Origin: Pedobacter westerhofensis
Lineage (GTDB): Bacteria > Bacteroidota > Bacteroidia > Sphingobacteriales > Sphingobacteriaceae
Assembly: GCF_900182595.1 (NCBI RefSeq)
Contig: NZ_FXTN01000007.1
Span: 62,001 to 126,000, forward strand
Direction of reading: 5' to 3'
Length of the DNA: 64,000 nucleotides
Made by a program: the position numbers and the translations under genes. The notes beneath the pieces are model-generated. The model saw only the letters and a list, made by a program, of their open reading frames with translations. It ran no database searches and was not told where the DNA came from. Positions 28,137-36,726 of the stretch are shown one piece after another (position 1 is the stretch's first letter; every line of letters starts with the position of its first letter).

Positions 28137-29366
28137 ATGGCAGAAAAAGCAGCATTTACTGATAAAAAATACCTGATTACCCTTGTGTTTGTCACTACTC
28201 TTTTTATGTTGTGGGGCATAGCCATTACAATGGCAGATGTGCTCAACAAGCATTTTCAGCATGTGCTGAGCCTCAATAAATCTCAGTCTGCCTTTGTCCA
28301 GTTTGCCGTATTTGGCGCATATTTTGTCATGGGCATTCCGGCAGGACTGTTCATGAAACGATATGGCTATAAAAAGGGCGTACTGTTAGGTCTGACGCTA
28401 TTTGCCATTGGAGCTTTCCTCTTTGTTCCTGCAGCATATACATCTTCTTTCGGTTTTTTTGGAATTGCCTTGTTTATCCTGGGCTGCGGACTTTCTACGC
28501 TTGAAACCGTTGCCCATCCCTTTGTAGCCTCTCTGGGCGATCAGCGCAGCAGTGACCAGCGGATTAATTTTGCCCAGTCTTTCAATGCCGTAGGCGCCAT
28601 GATCGGCCCTTTTATCGGCTCATACTTTTTATTGCGCACCAATATCCCGGGCAGCACAGATCTTACTTCTGTCAGGATTTTATATTCGGCAATCGGTGTC
28701 GTCATTGCACTCATTGCTATATCTTTTTCTTTTGTTACGGTTCCGGCAACTACAGATCCTCATGTTGTTGCTGCAGATACCGATGCAGCCAATATAGATA
28801 CCGCCCCGGAAAAGACGCTTTTTGAGCACCGGCACTTTGTATGGGCCGTAATTGCCCAGTTTTTCAATGTAGCAGCGCAGGCAGGCACCTGGGCATTCTT
28901 TATCAATTATGGGCATGAAAAAATGGGCTTTACTGATTTAAAAGCCGGAAATTTCATGATCCTGTTTATGGGAATGATGCTGACAGGCCGTTTTGTGGGC
29001 ACCTTTCTAATGCGTGTGATTGCTCCCAATAAACTCCTTGCTGCTTTTGCATTGTCCAATATCGTGATGTGCATCATTGTGGCGCAGGGTTTGGGATGGC
29101 CGTCATATATTGCGTTGCTGATGATTAACTTTTTCTTTAGTATTATGTTCCCTACAATTTTCAGCCTTGGGATCAAAAACCTGGGTGTTCATACCCAGCA
29201 GGCCTCCTCTTTCATTTCTATGGGAGTGGTTGGCGGTGCATTTTTCCCCTTTATCATGGGCAGGGTAGCAGACAGCGCCGGGGTGGCACATGCTTACTAT
29301 CTGCCGATCATCTGTTATGTGGTGATCTTCTTTTTCGGGGCTAGGTTTTTTAAGGTAAAGCATTAA
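28137..29366 (+). CDS. fucP: L-fucose:H+ symporter-type sugar MFS transporter
   Basis: This 409-residue protein with about 12 membrane segments matches FucP-family sugar transporters: FMLWGIAITMADVLN near residue 22, GFFGIALFILGCGLSTLETVAHPF near residue 110 (shortened motif: GLSTLETVAHPF) and FAQSFNAVGAMIGP near residue 145. It sits 10 bp after the GH95 gene, so one transcript for fucose (or L-galactose) release and import is likely. Related members take up glucose, galactose or N-acetylglucosamine, so specificity rests on context. Confidence 0.87.
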   Translation: MAEKAAFTDKKYLITLVFVTTLFMLWGIAITMADVLNKHFQHVLSLNKSQSAFVQFAVFGAYFVMGIPAGLFMKRYGYKKGVLLGLTLFAIGAFLFVPAAYTSSFGFFGIALFILGCGLSTLETVAHPFVASLGDQRSSDQRINFAQSFNAVGAMIGPFIGSYFLLRTNIPGSTDLTSVRILYSAIGVVIALIAISFSFVTVPATTDPHVVAADTDAANIDTAPEKTLFEHRHFVWAVIAQFFNVAAQAGTWAFFINYGHEKMGFTDLKAGNFMILFMGMMLTGRFVGTFLMRVIAPNKLLAAFALSNIVMCIIVAQGLGWPSYIALLMINFFFSIMFPTIFSLGIKNLGVHTQQASSFISMGVVGGAFFPFIMGRVADSAGVAHAYYLPIICYVVIFFFGARFFKVKH

Positions 29367-29411
29367 AGCAATCCGGAAAATAATATTGCTGAAACAGACG
29401 TTAAATTATAA

Positions 29412-30803
29412 ATGAATCTGATTTTTATGACATCCAAAGGCCTGTATAATTCCCTTTTAACCGTATCACTTGCCGCTTTTTTGCTGGCTTCATGTAAGAG
29501 CGGCAATAAAACCTCCCTTTCTGCAGACGCGATATTGCTGCAGGACGTTACCCTGATTGACGGGAACGGTGGTGCTCCGCTGGAACATACTGATATTTTG
29601 ATTCAGGGAGATACAATTGCTGAAATAGGGAAGAACCTTGATACCGCAGGCTTTAAAGTTTTAAACCTGTCAGGTAAGACCATCATGCCTGCACTGATCA
29701 GTGCTCACGTACATGTGGGCACGCTTAAGGGCACTACCACTAAATCTGTAAACTATACCCGCGAAAATATTCTTGCCCAATTGAAAAAGTACGAAGATTA
29801 TGGCGTAGGAACTATCCAGGTGATGGGGACAGACCGCCCCCTGTTATTCAGCAGCGGATTACGGGATTCCGCTATGAACGGGCAGCTGCCGGGCGCAAGG
29901 ATGTTTTCTGCAGGATATGGCTTTGGTGTACCTGAGAATGCCCCACCCGTTGATTTTGGGATGGACCAGGTCTATCGTCCCACAAGTGCAGCCCAGGTCC
30001 CATCAGAAATGGACAGCCTGGCAAAGCTAAAGCCTTCGGTAGTAAAAATGTGGGTTGATGATTTCGGCGGTAAGTTTAAAAAGATGGACCCTGCTATTTA
30101 TCAGGCAATTATTACTGAAGCACATAAACACCATATCCGGGTGGCTTCACATCTTTACTATCTGGCCGATGCACGTAAACTCGTGGCAGACGGATTAAAT
30201 ATAATGGGGCATAGTATACGTGACAGTGTAATCGATGATGCACTGATCGCGCAGATGAAAGCTAAGGGGGTTGCCTACATCCCCACATTATCACTGGATG
30301 AATATGCCTATATCTATGCCCGTAAACCGGAATGGATTAATGATGAGTTTTTTAAAGCATCACTGGAACCCGGTGTCTATGAAATGATCACTTCCAAAAA
30401 GTATCAGGATGACCTGAAAAACTCTCCTGCATATGCACGCAGTGTAGCAGCCTATGAAACTGCGCTGCGGAATGTGAAAAAACTATACCTCGCCGGTGTA
30501 CTGGTAGCCATGGGTACAGACTCTGGTGCCACTCCGGTTCGTGCACAGGGATTCTCTGAGCACCTGGAGCTTGAACTGATGGTGCAGGCCGGGCTTAGCC
30601 CGATCCAGGCCATTAGCGTTGCTACAAAAAATGGAGCGCAGTTGCTTCAGATCGCAGGAAAATATGGTACCCTTGAAAAAGGAAAAGTTGCAGATCTGAT
30701 TATCCTTAAAAATAACCCGCTGACAGATATCAAAAATACCCGCGGTATCGAAGCTGTCTATAAAGCAGGCAAAGAAGTAAGTAAAGGGCCGCTGAACAAA
30801 TAG
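29412..30803 (+). CDS. Amidohydrolase-family lipoprotein
   Basis: This 463-residue protein has a lipobox LLASC near residue 28; an internal ATG at 29427 may be the true start. The metal-dependent hydrolase barrel carries HVH near residue 96, a Lys in VVKMWVDD near residue 217 that may be carboxylated, His in ASHLYYL near 243 and in MGHSIRD near 264, and Asp in MGTDSG near 374. The set matches subtype I, imidazolonepropionase-like amidohydrolases. The lipid anchor places it in the periplasm or on the outer membrane. The substrate is unknown. Confidence 0.85.
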   Translation: MNLIFMTSKGLYNSLLTVSLAAFLLASCKSGNKTSLSADAILLQDVTLIDGNGGAPLEHTDILIQGDTIAEIGKNLDTAGFKVLNLSGKTIMPALISAHVHVGTLKGTTTKSVNYTRENILAQLKKYEDYGVGTIQVMGTDRPLLFSSGLRDSAMNGQLPGARMFSAGYGFGVPENAPPVDFGMDQVYRPTSAAQVPSEMDSLAKLKPSVVKMWVDDFGGKFKKMDPAIYQAIITEAHKHHIRVASHLYYLADARKLVADGLNIMGHSIRDSVIDDALIAQMKAKGVAYIPTLSLDEYAYIYARKPEWINDEFFKASLEPGVYEMITSKKYQDDLKNSPAYARSVAAYETALRNVKKLYLAGVLVAMGTDSGATPVRAQGFSEHLELELMVQAGLSPIQAISVATKNGAQLLQIAGKYGTLEKGKVADLIILKNNPLTDIKNTRGIEAVYKAGKEVSKGPLNK

Positions 30804-30809
30804 AACTAC

Positions 30810-31130
30810 TTATGAATGTACCATTCGATAAATTTCCTGCATATAGGTAGCCTCAGCAAGCGCAGAAAAGAAGTTGTACCATTCCTCCCTGGTGAAAACC
30901 AGGCTGATGTCAGGGTACGGTGTGGCCAGAACAACGATCTCTGTCCCATCAGGCGAGCTTTCAAGATAATCGTCAAAATCCAGATCATTCGTTACATCTA
31001 CAAACGAACTAAACTGGCTAAAGGTAAAGCTGATCAGCACACCTTTATTCCAGATATTTATCATCTTACAATTTACACATTGCGTTACGGCAATGTTTCC
31101 TTTCCGGGCTATAACAGTGGGCTTGCACAT
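30810..31130 (-). CDS. Small conserved-type hypothetical with CxxC motif
   Basis: This 106-residue protein has no signal peptide. A CVNCKMINIW stretch near residue 18 and another Cys near the start suggest metal binding; the middle is acidic (DLDFDDYLESSPDGTE). It resembles small Bacteroidota-specific domain-of-unknown-function proteins, possibly DUF6686, but this was not checked. It is convergent with the amidohydrolase gene (6 bp apart) and divergent from the sigma-factor operon. Confidence 0.65.
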   Translation of the reverse strand: MCKPTVIARKGNIAVTQCVNCKMINIWNKGVLISFTFSQFSSFVDVTNDLDFDDYLESSPDGTEIVVLATPYPDISLVFTREEWYNFFSALAEATYMQEIYRMVHS

Positions 31131-31334
31131 GTGGGTTAAATTTTGTGTAATAAAAAACTATTCGTTTGATTGAAATCCCTGTTCTAATATTTACAAATAT
31201 CTAATTATTTAGAACAATTCCAAATAGATCATAAATTATTATTATACATATTTTGTTACCTGAGTGTGGGGGCAAATCTCAGTTGAGTTGTCTTATTTTA
31301 GTAATCGTAAAATTATATACATACATCAACTGGT

Positions 31335-31913
31335 TTGCAGAAGAAAAAACTGTTTAATGGGCATCAACAATTGGATTTTAATGCCGGAGAGCAGGTATTT
31401 GATGATATTTATATTGCCCATTATACGGCCCTGTTCAGATATGCCTTTACGATGCTGAACAATGATGCACTGGCGGAAGAAATGGTACATCAGGTATTTT
31501 TAAAATTGCTGGAAAGGAACCAACCACTTGTTCTTCGTTCCTCACTCAAATCTTATCTGTACCGGGCTGTCCATAATGAATGTCTAAACTTTATTAAACA
31601 TGAGAAAGTAAAGCAGGTACATATTGAAAAAACAGAACAGGGCATTAGCTATCATACTGAAACTCCCGCGGGCAGCCTGCAGTATAAAGAACTGACGGCG
31701 CAGTTGCACCGCGCGGTAAACGAGTTGCCGGAGCAGTGCCGGACGATATTTCAAATGAGCCGGTTTGAGGAATTAAAATACGCAGAGATCGCTCTTGAAC
31801 TTGGGATTTCTGTGAAGACGGTTGAGAACCAGATCGGCAAGGCGCTCAAAAAGCTAAGGCTGCAGCTGGCAGAATACCTCCCTTTTATACTATGGTTTTT
31901 ATTCTATATATGA
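31335..31913 (+). CDS. ECF RNA polymerase sigma factor (FecI-like)
   Basis: This protein has about 192 residues from a TTG start; no in-frame ATG precedes region 2. Sigma region 2 is seen in DIYIAHYTALFRYAF and AEEMVHQVFLKLLE (residues 24-63), and region 4 in LPEQCRTIFQMSRFEELKYAEIA and SVKTVENQIGKALKKL (residues 132-180). It is followed 18 bp later by a FecR-like gene, the usual partner. The pair probably responds to a surface signal. Self-regulation is common in such systems but not shown here. Confidence 0.9.
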   Translation: MQKKKLFNGHQQLDFNAGEQVFDDIYIAHYTALFRYAFTMLNNDALAEEMVHQVFLKLLERNQPLVLRSSLKSYLYRAVHNECLNFIKHEKVKQVHIEKTEQGISYHTETPAGSLQYKELTAQLHRAVNELPEQCRTIFQMSRFEELKYAEIALELGISVKTVENQIGKALKKLRLQLAEYLPFILWFLFYI

Positions 31914-31931
31914 TATTTAAACGCTGGGAAT

Positions 31932-32894
31932 ATGAGAATTAATGATGATTTACTAATCAGTTACCTCCATGGCGAAGCTACAACTGATGAGGTTGTTCAC
32001 ATTGAAGGATGGCTCAATGAAGACCTGAGCCACCGGCAGCGGTACAACCAGTTCAAAATGCTCTGGGATACCAGCCTGGAACTTCATCCGGACACGGAGC
32101 CTGATGTTTTGGCCTCCCTGTCCAGGTTCAGGGAAAAAAGAAGAATGCACAATAGTTCCGCCAGGCCTATTGCCCGTGGCGGCCGCAACTACCCGTGGAT
32201 AAAAATCGCGGCGGTTATGTTCCTTATCGCGTCCCTCGGATGGTTATTGTCTAACCAGGCGGGCAACCGGCAGGCCACACTGATCACGCAGGAATCGGTT
32301 AAGACTGAAACCCTTTCAGATGGCTCAGTGATCACACTGAATAAAAACAGCCTGCTGCTGTACCCCCGTAAATTCAAAGGAAAACTTCGGCAGGTATGGC
32401 TAAACAGGGGAGAGGCCTTTTTCAGCATTAGCCCTGATCATACAAAACCTTTTCTGATCCATACCGGTAGAGCGGTAATCAAAGTGGTAGGAACCTCTTT
32501 TAACGTAAAAAATAAGCGGGGCATCATTGAAGTTATTGTAGAAGCTGGTATCGTTCTGGTTAGCCGCAATGGGCAGCATTTACTACTGAAAAAGGGCGAC
32601 AAGGTTTCGGTTAGGCCGGGCCGCGGAAGAATGACTAAAGAAATTATACCAGACCACTTATATAATTATTACCGCAGTAAGCAGTTTGTAGCAGAGGATA
32701 CACCGCTTTGGCGGATGGTGCAGGTTTTAAATGAAGCCTACGGCAGTCAGATTATCATAGGAAGGAAAGACCTTGGCAACCTGCCGCTGAACACTACTTT
32801 TAAAGATGAATCACTAGACAATATTTTACAGGTGATCTGTAAAACGTTTCAGATTAGAATTCAAAAGAAGGGTAACCTGATTATCTTATACTGA
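31932..32894 (+). CDS. FecR-family anti-sigma regulator
   Basis: This 320-residue inner-membrane protein has a cytoplasmic N-terminal domain (about 1-90), one membrane segment near residues 94-112 (IAAVMFLIASLGWLL), then a periplasmic FecR domain with TETLSDGSVITLNKNS near residue 131, RGEAFF near 162 and VVGTSFNV near 187. A C-terminal STN-like stretch (LPLNTTFKDESLDNIL) follows. FecR proteins pass an outer-membrane signal to the ECF sigma factor. It lies 10 bp before the STN protein gene. Confidence 0.9.
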   Translation: MRINDDLLISYLHGEATTDEVVHIEGWLNEDLSHRQRYNQFKMLWDTSLELHPDTEPDVLASLSRFREKRRMHNSSARPIARGGRNYPWIKIAAVMFLIASLGWLLSNQAGNRQATLITQESVKTETLSDGSVITLNKNSLLLYPRKFKGKLRQVWLNRGEAFFSISPDHTKPFLIHTGRAVIKVVGTSFNVKNKRGIIEVIVEAGIVLVSRNGQHLLLKKGDKVSVRPGRGRMTKEIIPDHLYNYYRSKQFVAEDTPLWRMVQVLNEAYGSQIIIGRKDLGNLPLNTTFKDESLDNILQVICKTFQIRIQKKGNLIILY

Positions 32895-32904
32895 GCTTAG
32901 GGCT

Positions 32905-35064
32905 ATGCATAGATCCTTTCTAAGGCTTTGTTTGCTGATTATTTTGTGTACATGCTGCTGGCCTGATCGGGCTAAAGCCCAAAATATGCTGGATAATCAG
33001 GTTTCGCTGGATCTGCAGCATGTACGCTTGGGCGATGCGCTGAAGGAGATTGGCCGGCAGGGAGGTTTCTATTTTTCATATAGTGGAAAGCTGCTCTCAG
33101 GAGATAGCCTGGTGACAATCAAAGTTGTCCGGCAGCCTGTATACAGCGTATTGGAACAACTCTTTCATGGGCAGTATGAATACGATGAACAGGAGGGGCA
33201 CCTGATCATTTCTGCCGCCCGGCCACATCTGTCAATGCTGAACATCGATATCACCAGCGACCGGAACTGGTATTCCATCAGCGGTGTGGTAGTGGACGAA
33301 AAAAGCGCTGAACGCCTGATGAATGTGAGTGTGTATGCCAAACAGCAGCTTGCCGCCACGCTTACGGATGAACATGGATATTTTAAACTCAGATTCAAAA
33401 CAGACGAACACCGGATCCTGAATATTACCGCAAGTAAAATAGGTTACAAAGATGCCACACTTAATTTTCTGCACTCCGTATCCGTTGCCGGCCGTGCACA
33501 GCCGGGCCCTTACCAACAGTCGGCCATAAGCGGCAAAGGAGTGGAGAGGGATGCTTTCGGGCGGTTTTTTATTGCTGCAAGGCAGCGCGTCCAGAGCCTC
33601 AATATCCCAGGTTTTTTTGCGATGAAACCCTTCCAGTTTTCACTGACACCTGGTTTGAGTACCCATGGGCTGATGAGCGCGCAGGTAGTCAATAAGTTCT
33701 CCATAAATATTGCCGGTGGTTATACGGCCGGTGTAGATGGACTGGAGATTGGTGGCCTTTTTAATATCAATAAGGGCGATTCAAGATATTTACAGCTAGC
33801 TGGTATCTTTAATTTCGTTGGCGGTAAGGTTACAGGATGGCAGATTGCCGGGGTCAATAACAGAGCTCTGGGAAGTGTTGATGGAGTACAACTCTCGGGG
33901 TTTATCAATAAAGCCTATGGGCAAGTATCCGGACTGCAAATCTCCGGATTGAACAATGAAGCACATCAGCTCAAAGGCGTACAGATCGGGCTCGTAAATG
34001 TAGCAGACAGCTCAGGAGGGGCAAGCATCGGGCTGATCAATATTATCCGGAACGGTTTTTACAAAATCGCATTGTCTGCAAATAATCTTACAAATACCAA
34101 TATTTCTCTTGCCACAGGCACGCACGATCTTTACACCACGCTGCATTTGGGTGCAAATGAAGCACATGATGAAAAGCTGTACGCTGCAGGCATAGGCTTG
34201 GGACATGATTTTATACTGAATAACAGGCTGTATCTTGCTGCTTCTGCCGATTATCACTTTGCCTATACGGGAAGTTTTGATGACCGCTGGACACAGGCAA
34301 AGCTGCTGTTCAATGTTGCTTTGGGAAAGAAGATCAGTTGTTTTGCCGGACCCACATGGAACAGTTACAATACAACCGGCAGTCTCGATGGTTATAAAAC
34401 GCGCTTTCGCAGATCAGAAGACCTTTCATCTGACTACCAGTCTAATGGCCGTCATGTAGAAAGGTGGCTGGGATGGGAAGCGGGGATTGCTTTTAATTCC
34501 GTCTTCAGGCCTGCGCCAAAAGTTAGCCTTGATGCCGAGAACTGGTACTTGGGCGCTGCCGGGATTGCCGGAGCTGGGTTTGAGGGGCCCTATGGACTGA
34601 TTACCGGTGGGGAGGTATTTCTGGAAAGGCAGTTTCGTGATGGATTGTCAGCCATTTTATCCGCAGGATTTACATATACCGGATTGAAAGAGCATAAATA
34701 TACTTTCTCATACACAGACGATATCATTCCTTATTATATTCAAACCTATCATTATAGGCCCTCGAAAGCATTCCCCCTGAAGGCAGGTATGAAAGCTTAT
34801 ATCGGAAACAGATTATTTTTCTCCGGTCAGATTGGGATTCTTGCCGGTCAGAAATCTTCAGGCTATACTCAATCAGTCACCAATGGTAATATCGGGCAGA
34901 GAATCGATTATTCCAGAGATGAAGTATCTTTTCTTTACTCTGCATCAATGGGAGTCAGTTTGCACAACGGGATTGAACCTGGCCTTGTATATGAGGATTG
35001 CGGAAATTCAAATCTGAGGCATCTGGCACTGCGGTTAGCCTACCGGCTTAAACTTGGTAATTAA
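32905..35064 (+). CDS. STN-domain surface protein with LA_2272-like repeats and a barrel-like C-terminus
   Basis: This 719-residue protein has a signal peptide (about 1-26). An STN domain spans about 30-105 (VSLDLQHVRLGDALKEIG), and a carboxypeptidase-like regulatory domain about 130-195 (SISGVVVDEKSAERLMNVSV). Residues 230-395 hold tandem repeats of the pattern G(L/V)QxxGxxNxA, as in LA_2272 surface repeats. The last 300 residues are rich in alternating aromatic strands like an outer-membrane barrel. No TonB plug was seen. By position it replaces the TonB-dependent receptor of a FecI/FecR system. Confidence 0.8.
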   Translation: MHRSFLRLCLLIILCTCCWPDRAKAQNMLDNQVSLDLQHVRLGDALKEIGRQGGFYFSYSGKLLSGDSLVTIKVVRQPVYSVLEQLFHGQYEYDEQEGHLIISAARPHLSMLNIDITSDRNWYSISGVVVDEKSAERLMNVSVYAKQQLAATLTDEHGYFKLRFKTDEHRILNITASKIGYKDATLNFLHSVSVAGRAQPGPYQQSAISGKGVERDAFGRFFIAARQRVQSLNIPGFFAMKPFQFSLTPGLSTHGLMSAQVVNKFSINIAGGYTAGVDGLEIGGLFNINKGDSRYLQLAGIFNFVGGKVTGWQIAGVNNRALGSVDGVQLSGFINKAYGQVSGLQISGLNNEAHQLKGVQIGLVNVADSSGGASIGLINIIRNGFYKIALSANNLTNTNISLATGTHDLYTTLHLGANEAHDEKLYAAGIGLGHDFILNNRLYLAASADYHFAYTGSFDDRWTQAKLLFNVALGKKISCFAGPTWNSYNTTGSLDGYKTRFRRSEDLSSDYQSNGRHVERWLGWEAGIAFNSVFRPAPKVSLDAENWYLGAAGIAGAGFEGPYGLITGGEVFLERQFRDGLSAILSAGFTYTGLKEHKYTFSYTDDIIPYYIQTYHYRPSKAFPLKAGMKAYIGNRLFFSGQIGILAGQKSSGYTQSVTNGNIGQRIDYSRDEVSFLYSASMGVSLHNGIEPGLVYEDCGNSNLRHLALRLAYRLKLGN

Positions 35065-35066
35065 AT

Positions 35067-35104
35067 ATAACAGCAGGGCAAGGTTAGGAATACCCTGCTG
35101 TTAT
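35067..35104. terminator. Bidirectional hairpin terminator between convergent genes
   Basis: A perfect 12-bp stem (35067-35078 paired with 35093-35104) with a 14-nt loop lies in the 43-bp gap between the STN protein gene and the convergent Dabb gene. The flanking sequence is AT-rich, better on the minus side (ATTTAATTA). It can serve both transcripts. Confidence 0.7.
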
Positions 35105-35107
35105 CGA

Positions 35108-35404
35108 TTATTGCGCGTCGTAGATCACAACTTTTTCAAATAAAATACGGAACTCATTTAAAAAGGCCTGATGTAATTCATGAACCTGATAAACGTCGTG
35201 CCCGGCAAGGTCTTCAAAGAACAGTACCAGTGAAAAAGTATAGGTAACATCTACTACAGCTCTTTCAATAGGTGCGGGAGTACCTACATGGAACTGAGTT
35301 ACGGTTTCGATTTTCTCCAGGGAGTCAAGCCCTTTCCTGAATGCGGCTTTTTGATCTTCGGTTGTGTCGCCTTTTAACCAAAATAAAACGTGGTGAGATA
35401 GCAT
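35108..35404 (-). CDS. Dabb-family (stress-responsive A/B barrel) protein
   Basis: This 98-residue protein starts at the ATG at 35404, where the family start MLSHHVLFWLK lies; the longer frame adds seven residues that do not fit. Dabb proteins are dimeric alpha/beta barrels of about 100 residues, some with enzyme roles, most uncharacterised. The conserved H-x-V-L-F-x-L start and the FHVGTPA region near residue 41 support the call. It stands alone, divergent from the GlxA-like regulator gene 45 bp away. Confidence 0.85.
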   Translation of the reverse strand: MLSHHVLFWLKGDTTEDQKAAFRKGLDSLEKIETVTQFHVGTPAPIERAVVDVTYTFSLVLFFEDLAGHDVYQVHELHQAFLNEFRILFEKVVIYDAQ

Positions 35405-35449
35405 AAGATATTTATTTTTTTGCAAATTTAAGTATTAAAACCAAACCAA

Positions 35450-36424
35450 ATGATAAACCTGGGACTCCTTTTAACAAACCAGTACAGATTACTGAGTGTT
35501 GCAGCCATCTTGGATGTATTTGAAACGGTAAATGGTATTTATTTTGATGAAGGCCGTGATACGCCATTCCAGATTAGTCTTTTTTATGATGATGCTGCCA
35601 AAAACAGCGATTATACAGCTTTTTTTCCGGGTTACCATCCGGTGAAACTCTGTCATTCCGAACCGCAGGACCTGATTTTAATTCCTTCTTTTCTTAATGA
35701 AAACATTTCTGGCGCCATTCATGATAATCATGCCTCAGTCCTATGGCTGCGGCAGCAGTATCAGGCGGGTGCCGGACTGGCCAGTTTTTGTACCGGGGCA
35801 TTTTTGCTGGCTGCCACAGGATTACTGAACGGAAAGATTGCCACAACGCACGTAGATGCGTGCAAGGCTTTTATCTCTGCTTTTCCCGAAGTAAAGCTTG
35901 AAGCGGAAAAAACCGTTACCCAGGATGGCAGGTTATATACCAGCGGAGGGGCCACCTCCAGTTTTCATCTGATGCTTTATCTGATCCACCTTCATTGCGG
36001 AAAAGAAGTGGCGGTAAGAATTGCCAAGCTTTTTGCCATAGATATGGACAGGCAAAAGCAATCCTATTTTAGCACTTTCCATATATCAAGAAACCATAAT
36101 GATGACCTGGTAGCGATGGCGCAGCAAAAGATTGAAACTGCTTATCACAACACAGGCACCATCGAAGAAATGATCAGGGATATTCCCGCAAGCCGGCGCA
36201 ATATCGTACGGCGCTTTAAACAGGTAACAGGCATCACCCCGATAGAGTACCTGCAGCAAACACGTATCGAGGCCGCCAAAAAACTGCTGGAGCAGACTGT
36301 GGAGCAGATGACCGAGGTGATTTACAAATCGGGATATAATGATCCCAAAGCATTCAGAAAAGTTTTCAGAAAAACCGTAGGGATGACGCCCAGTGAATAC
36401 AGGGAAAAGTTCTATGTAGGTTAA
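35450..36424 (+). CDS. GlxA-family transcriptional regulator (DJ-1/PfpI + AraC HTH)
   Basis: This 324-residue protein has an N-terminal DJ-1/PfpI-like domain (about 1-190; the nucleophile-elbow Cys in ASFCTGAFLLA near residue 115) and two C-terminal AraC-type helix-turn-helices (about 220-320; NIVRRFKQVTGITPIEYL and FRKTVGMTPSEYR). GlxA-type regulators usually control neighbouring catabolic or detoxification genes. No obvious target is adjacent; the divergent Dabb gene is a candidate. Confidence 0.9.
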   Translation: MINLGLLLTNQYRLLSVAAILDVFETVNGIYFDEGRDTPFQISLFYDDAAKNSDYTAFFPGYHPVKLCHSEPQDLILIPSFLNENISGAIHDNHASVLWLRQQYQAGAGLASFCTGAFLLAATGLLNGKIATTHVDACKAFISAFPEVKLEAEKTVTQDGRLYTSGGATSSFHLMLYLIHLHCGKEVAVRIAKLFAIDMDRQKQSYFSTFHISRNHNDDLVAMAQQKIETAYHNTGTIEEMIRDIPASRRNIVRRFKQVTGITPIEYLQQTRIEAAKKLLEQTVEQMTEVIYKSGYNDPKAFRKVFRKTVGMTPSEYREKFYVG

Positions 36425-36537
36425 AACAGGTTCCAGTAGACAGCAGCCCTGTACCGGCTGGTACTGCGATATGAGCATTAAAGTAAAGCACTGGGAATGG
36501 AACGGTAGTCCTGGAATATTGTAACACGCCTGTAGCG

Positions 36538-36601
36538 TGGTTGCTGCACCCTTGCTGCACCCATTTAGTGAACCAACGGTGCAGCAAGGGTGCAGCAACC
36601 A
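36538..36601. repeat. Perfect 23-bp inverted repeat built from tandem 11-bp units
   Basis: Left arm 36539-36561 and right arm 36578-36600 are exact reverse complements, with a 16-nt loop and one more pair outside. Each arm consists of two copies of TTGCTGCACCC (or its complement); on the left they lie at 36541-36551 and 36552-36562. The 302-bp gap between the GlxA-like and GDPD genes holds nothing else recognisable. It could be a mobile palindromic repeat (REP/MITE-like) or a very strong hairpin terminator without a T-tract. Confidence 0.8.
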
Positions 36602-36726
36602 TGGTGGGATGGTGCTTCAGTACATACTTTGTACCTTTGACGGTCAGAACTAGGACTATTGTGGGATATATTATGTTAACATAACCTACATGAGTAAATA
36701 ACATACTTTTACTAGGTTTGCCGGAT

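Noticed and set aside
30816..31139. 107-aa plus-strand open frame opposite the small CxxC protein gene
   Set aside because: Antisense to a protein with a more protein-like composition and motif; shadow frame.
36425..36537. Possible hairpin GTACC-GGCT-GGTAC after the GlxA-like gene
   Set aside because: Only 5 bp of stem and no T-tract; chance-level.
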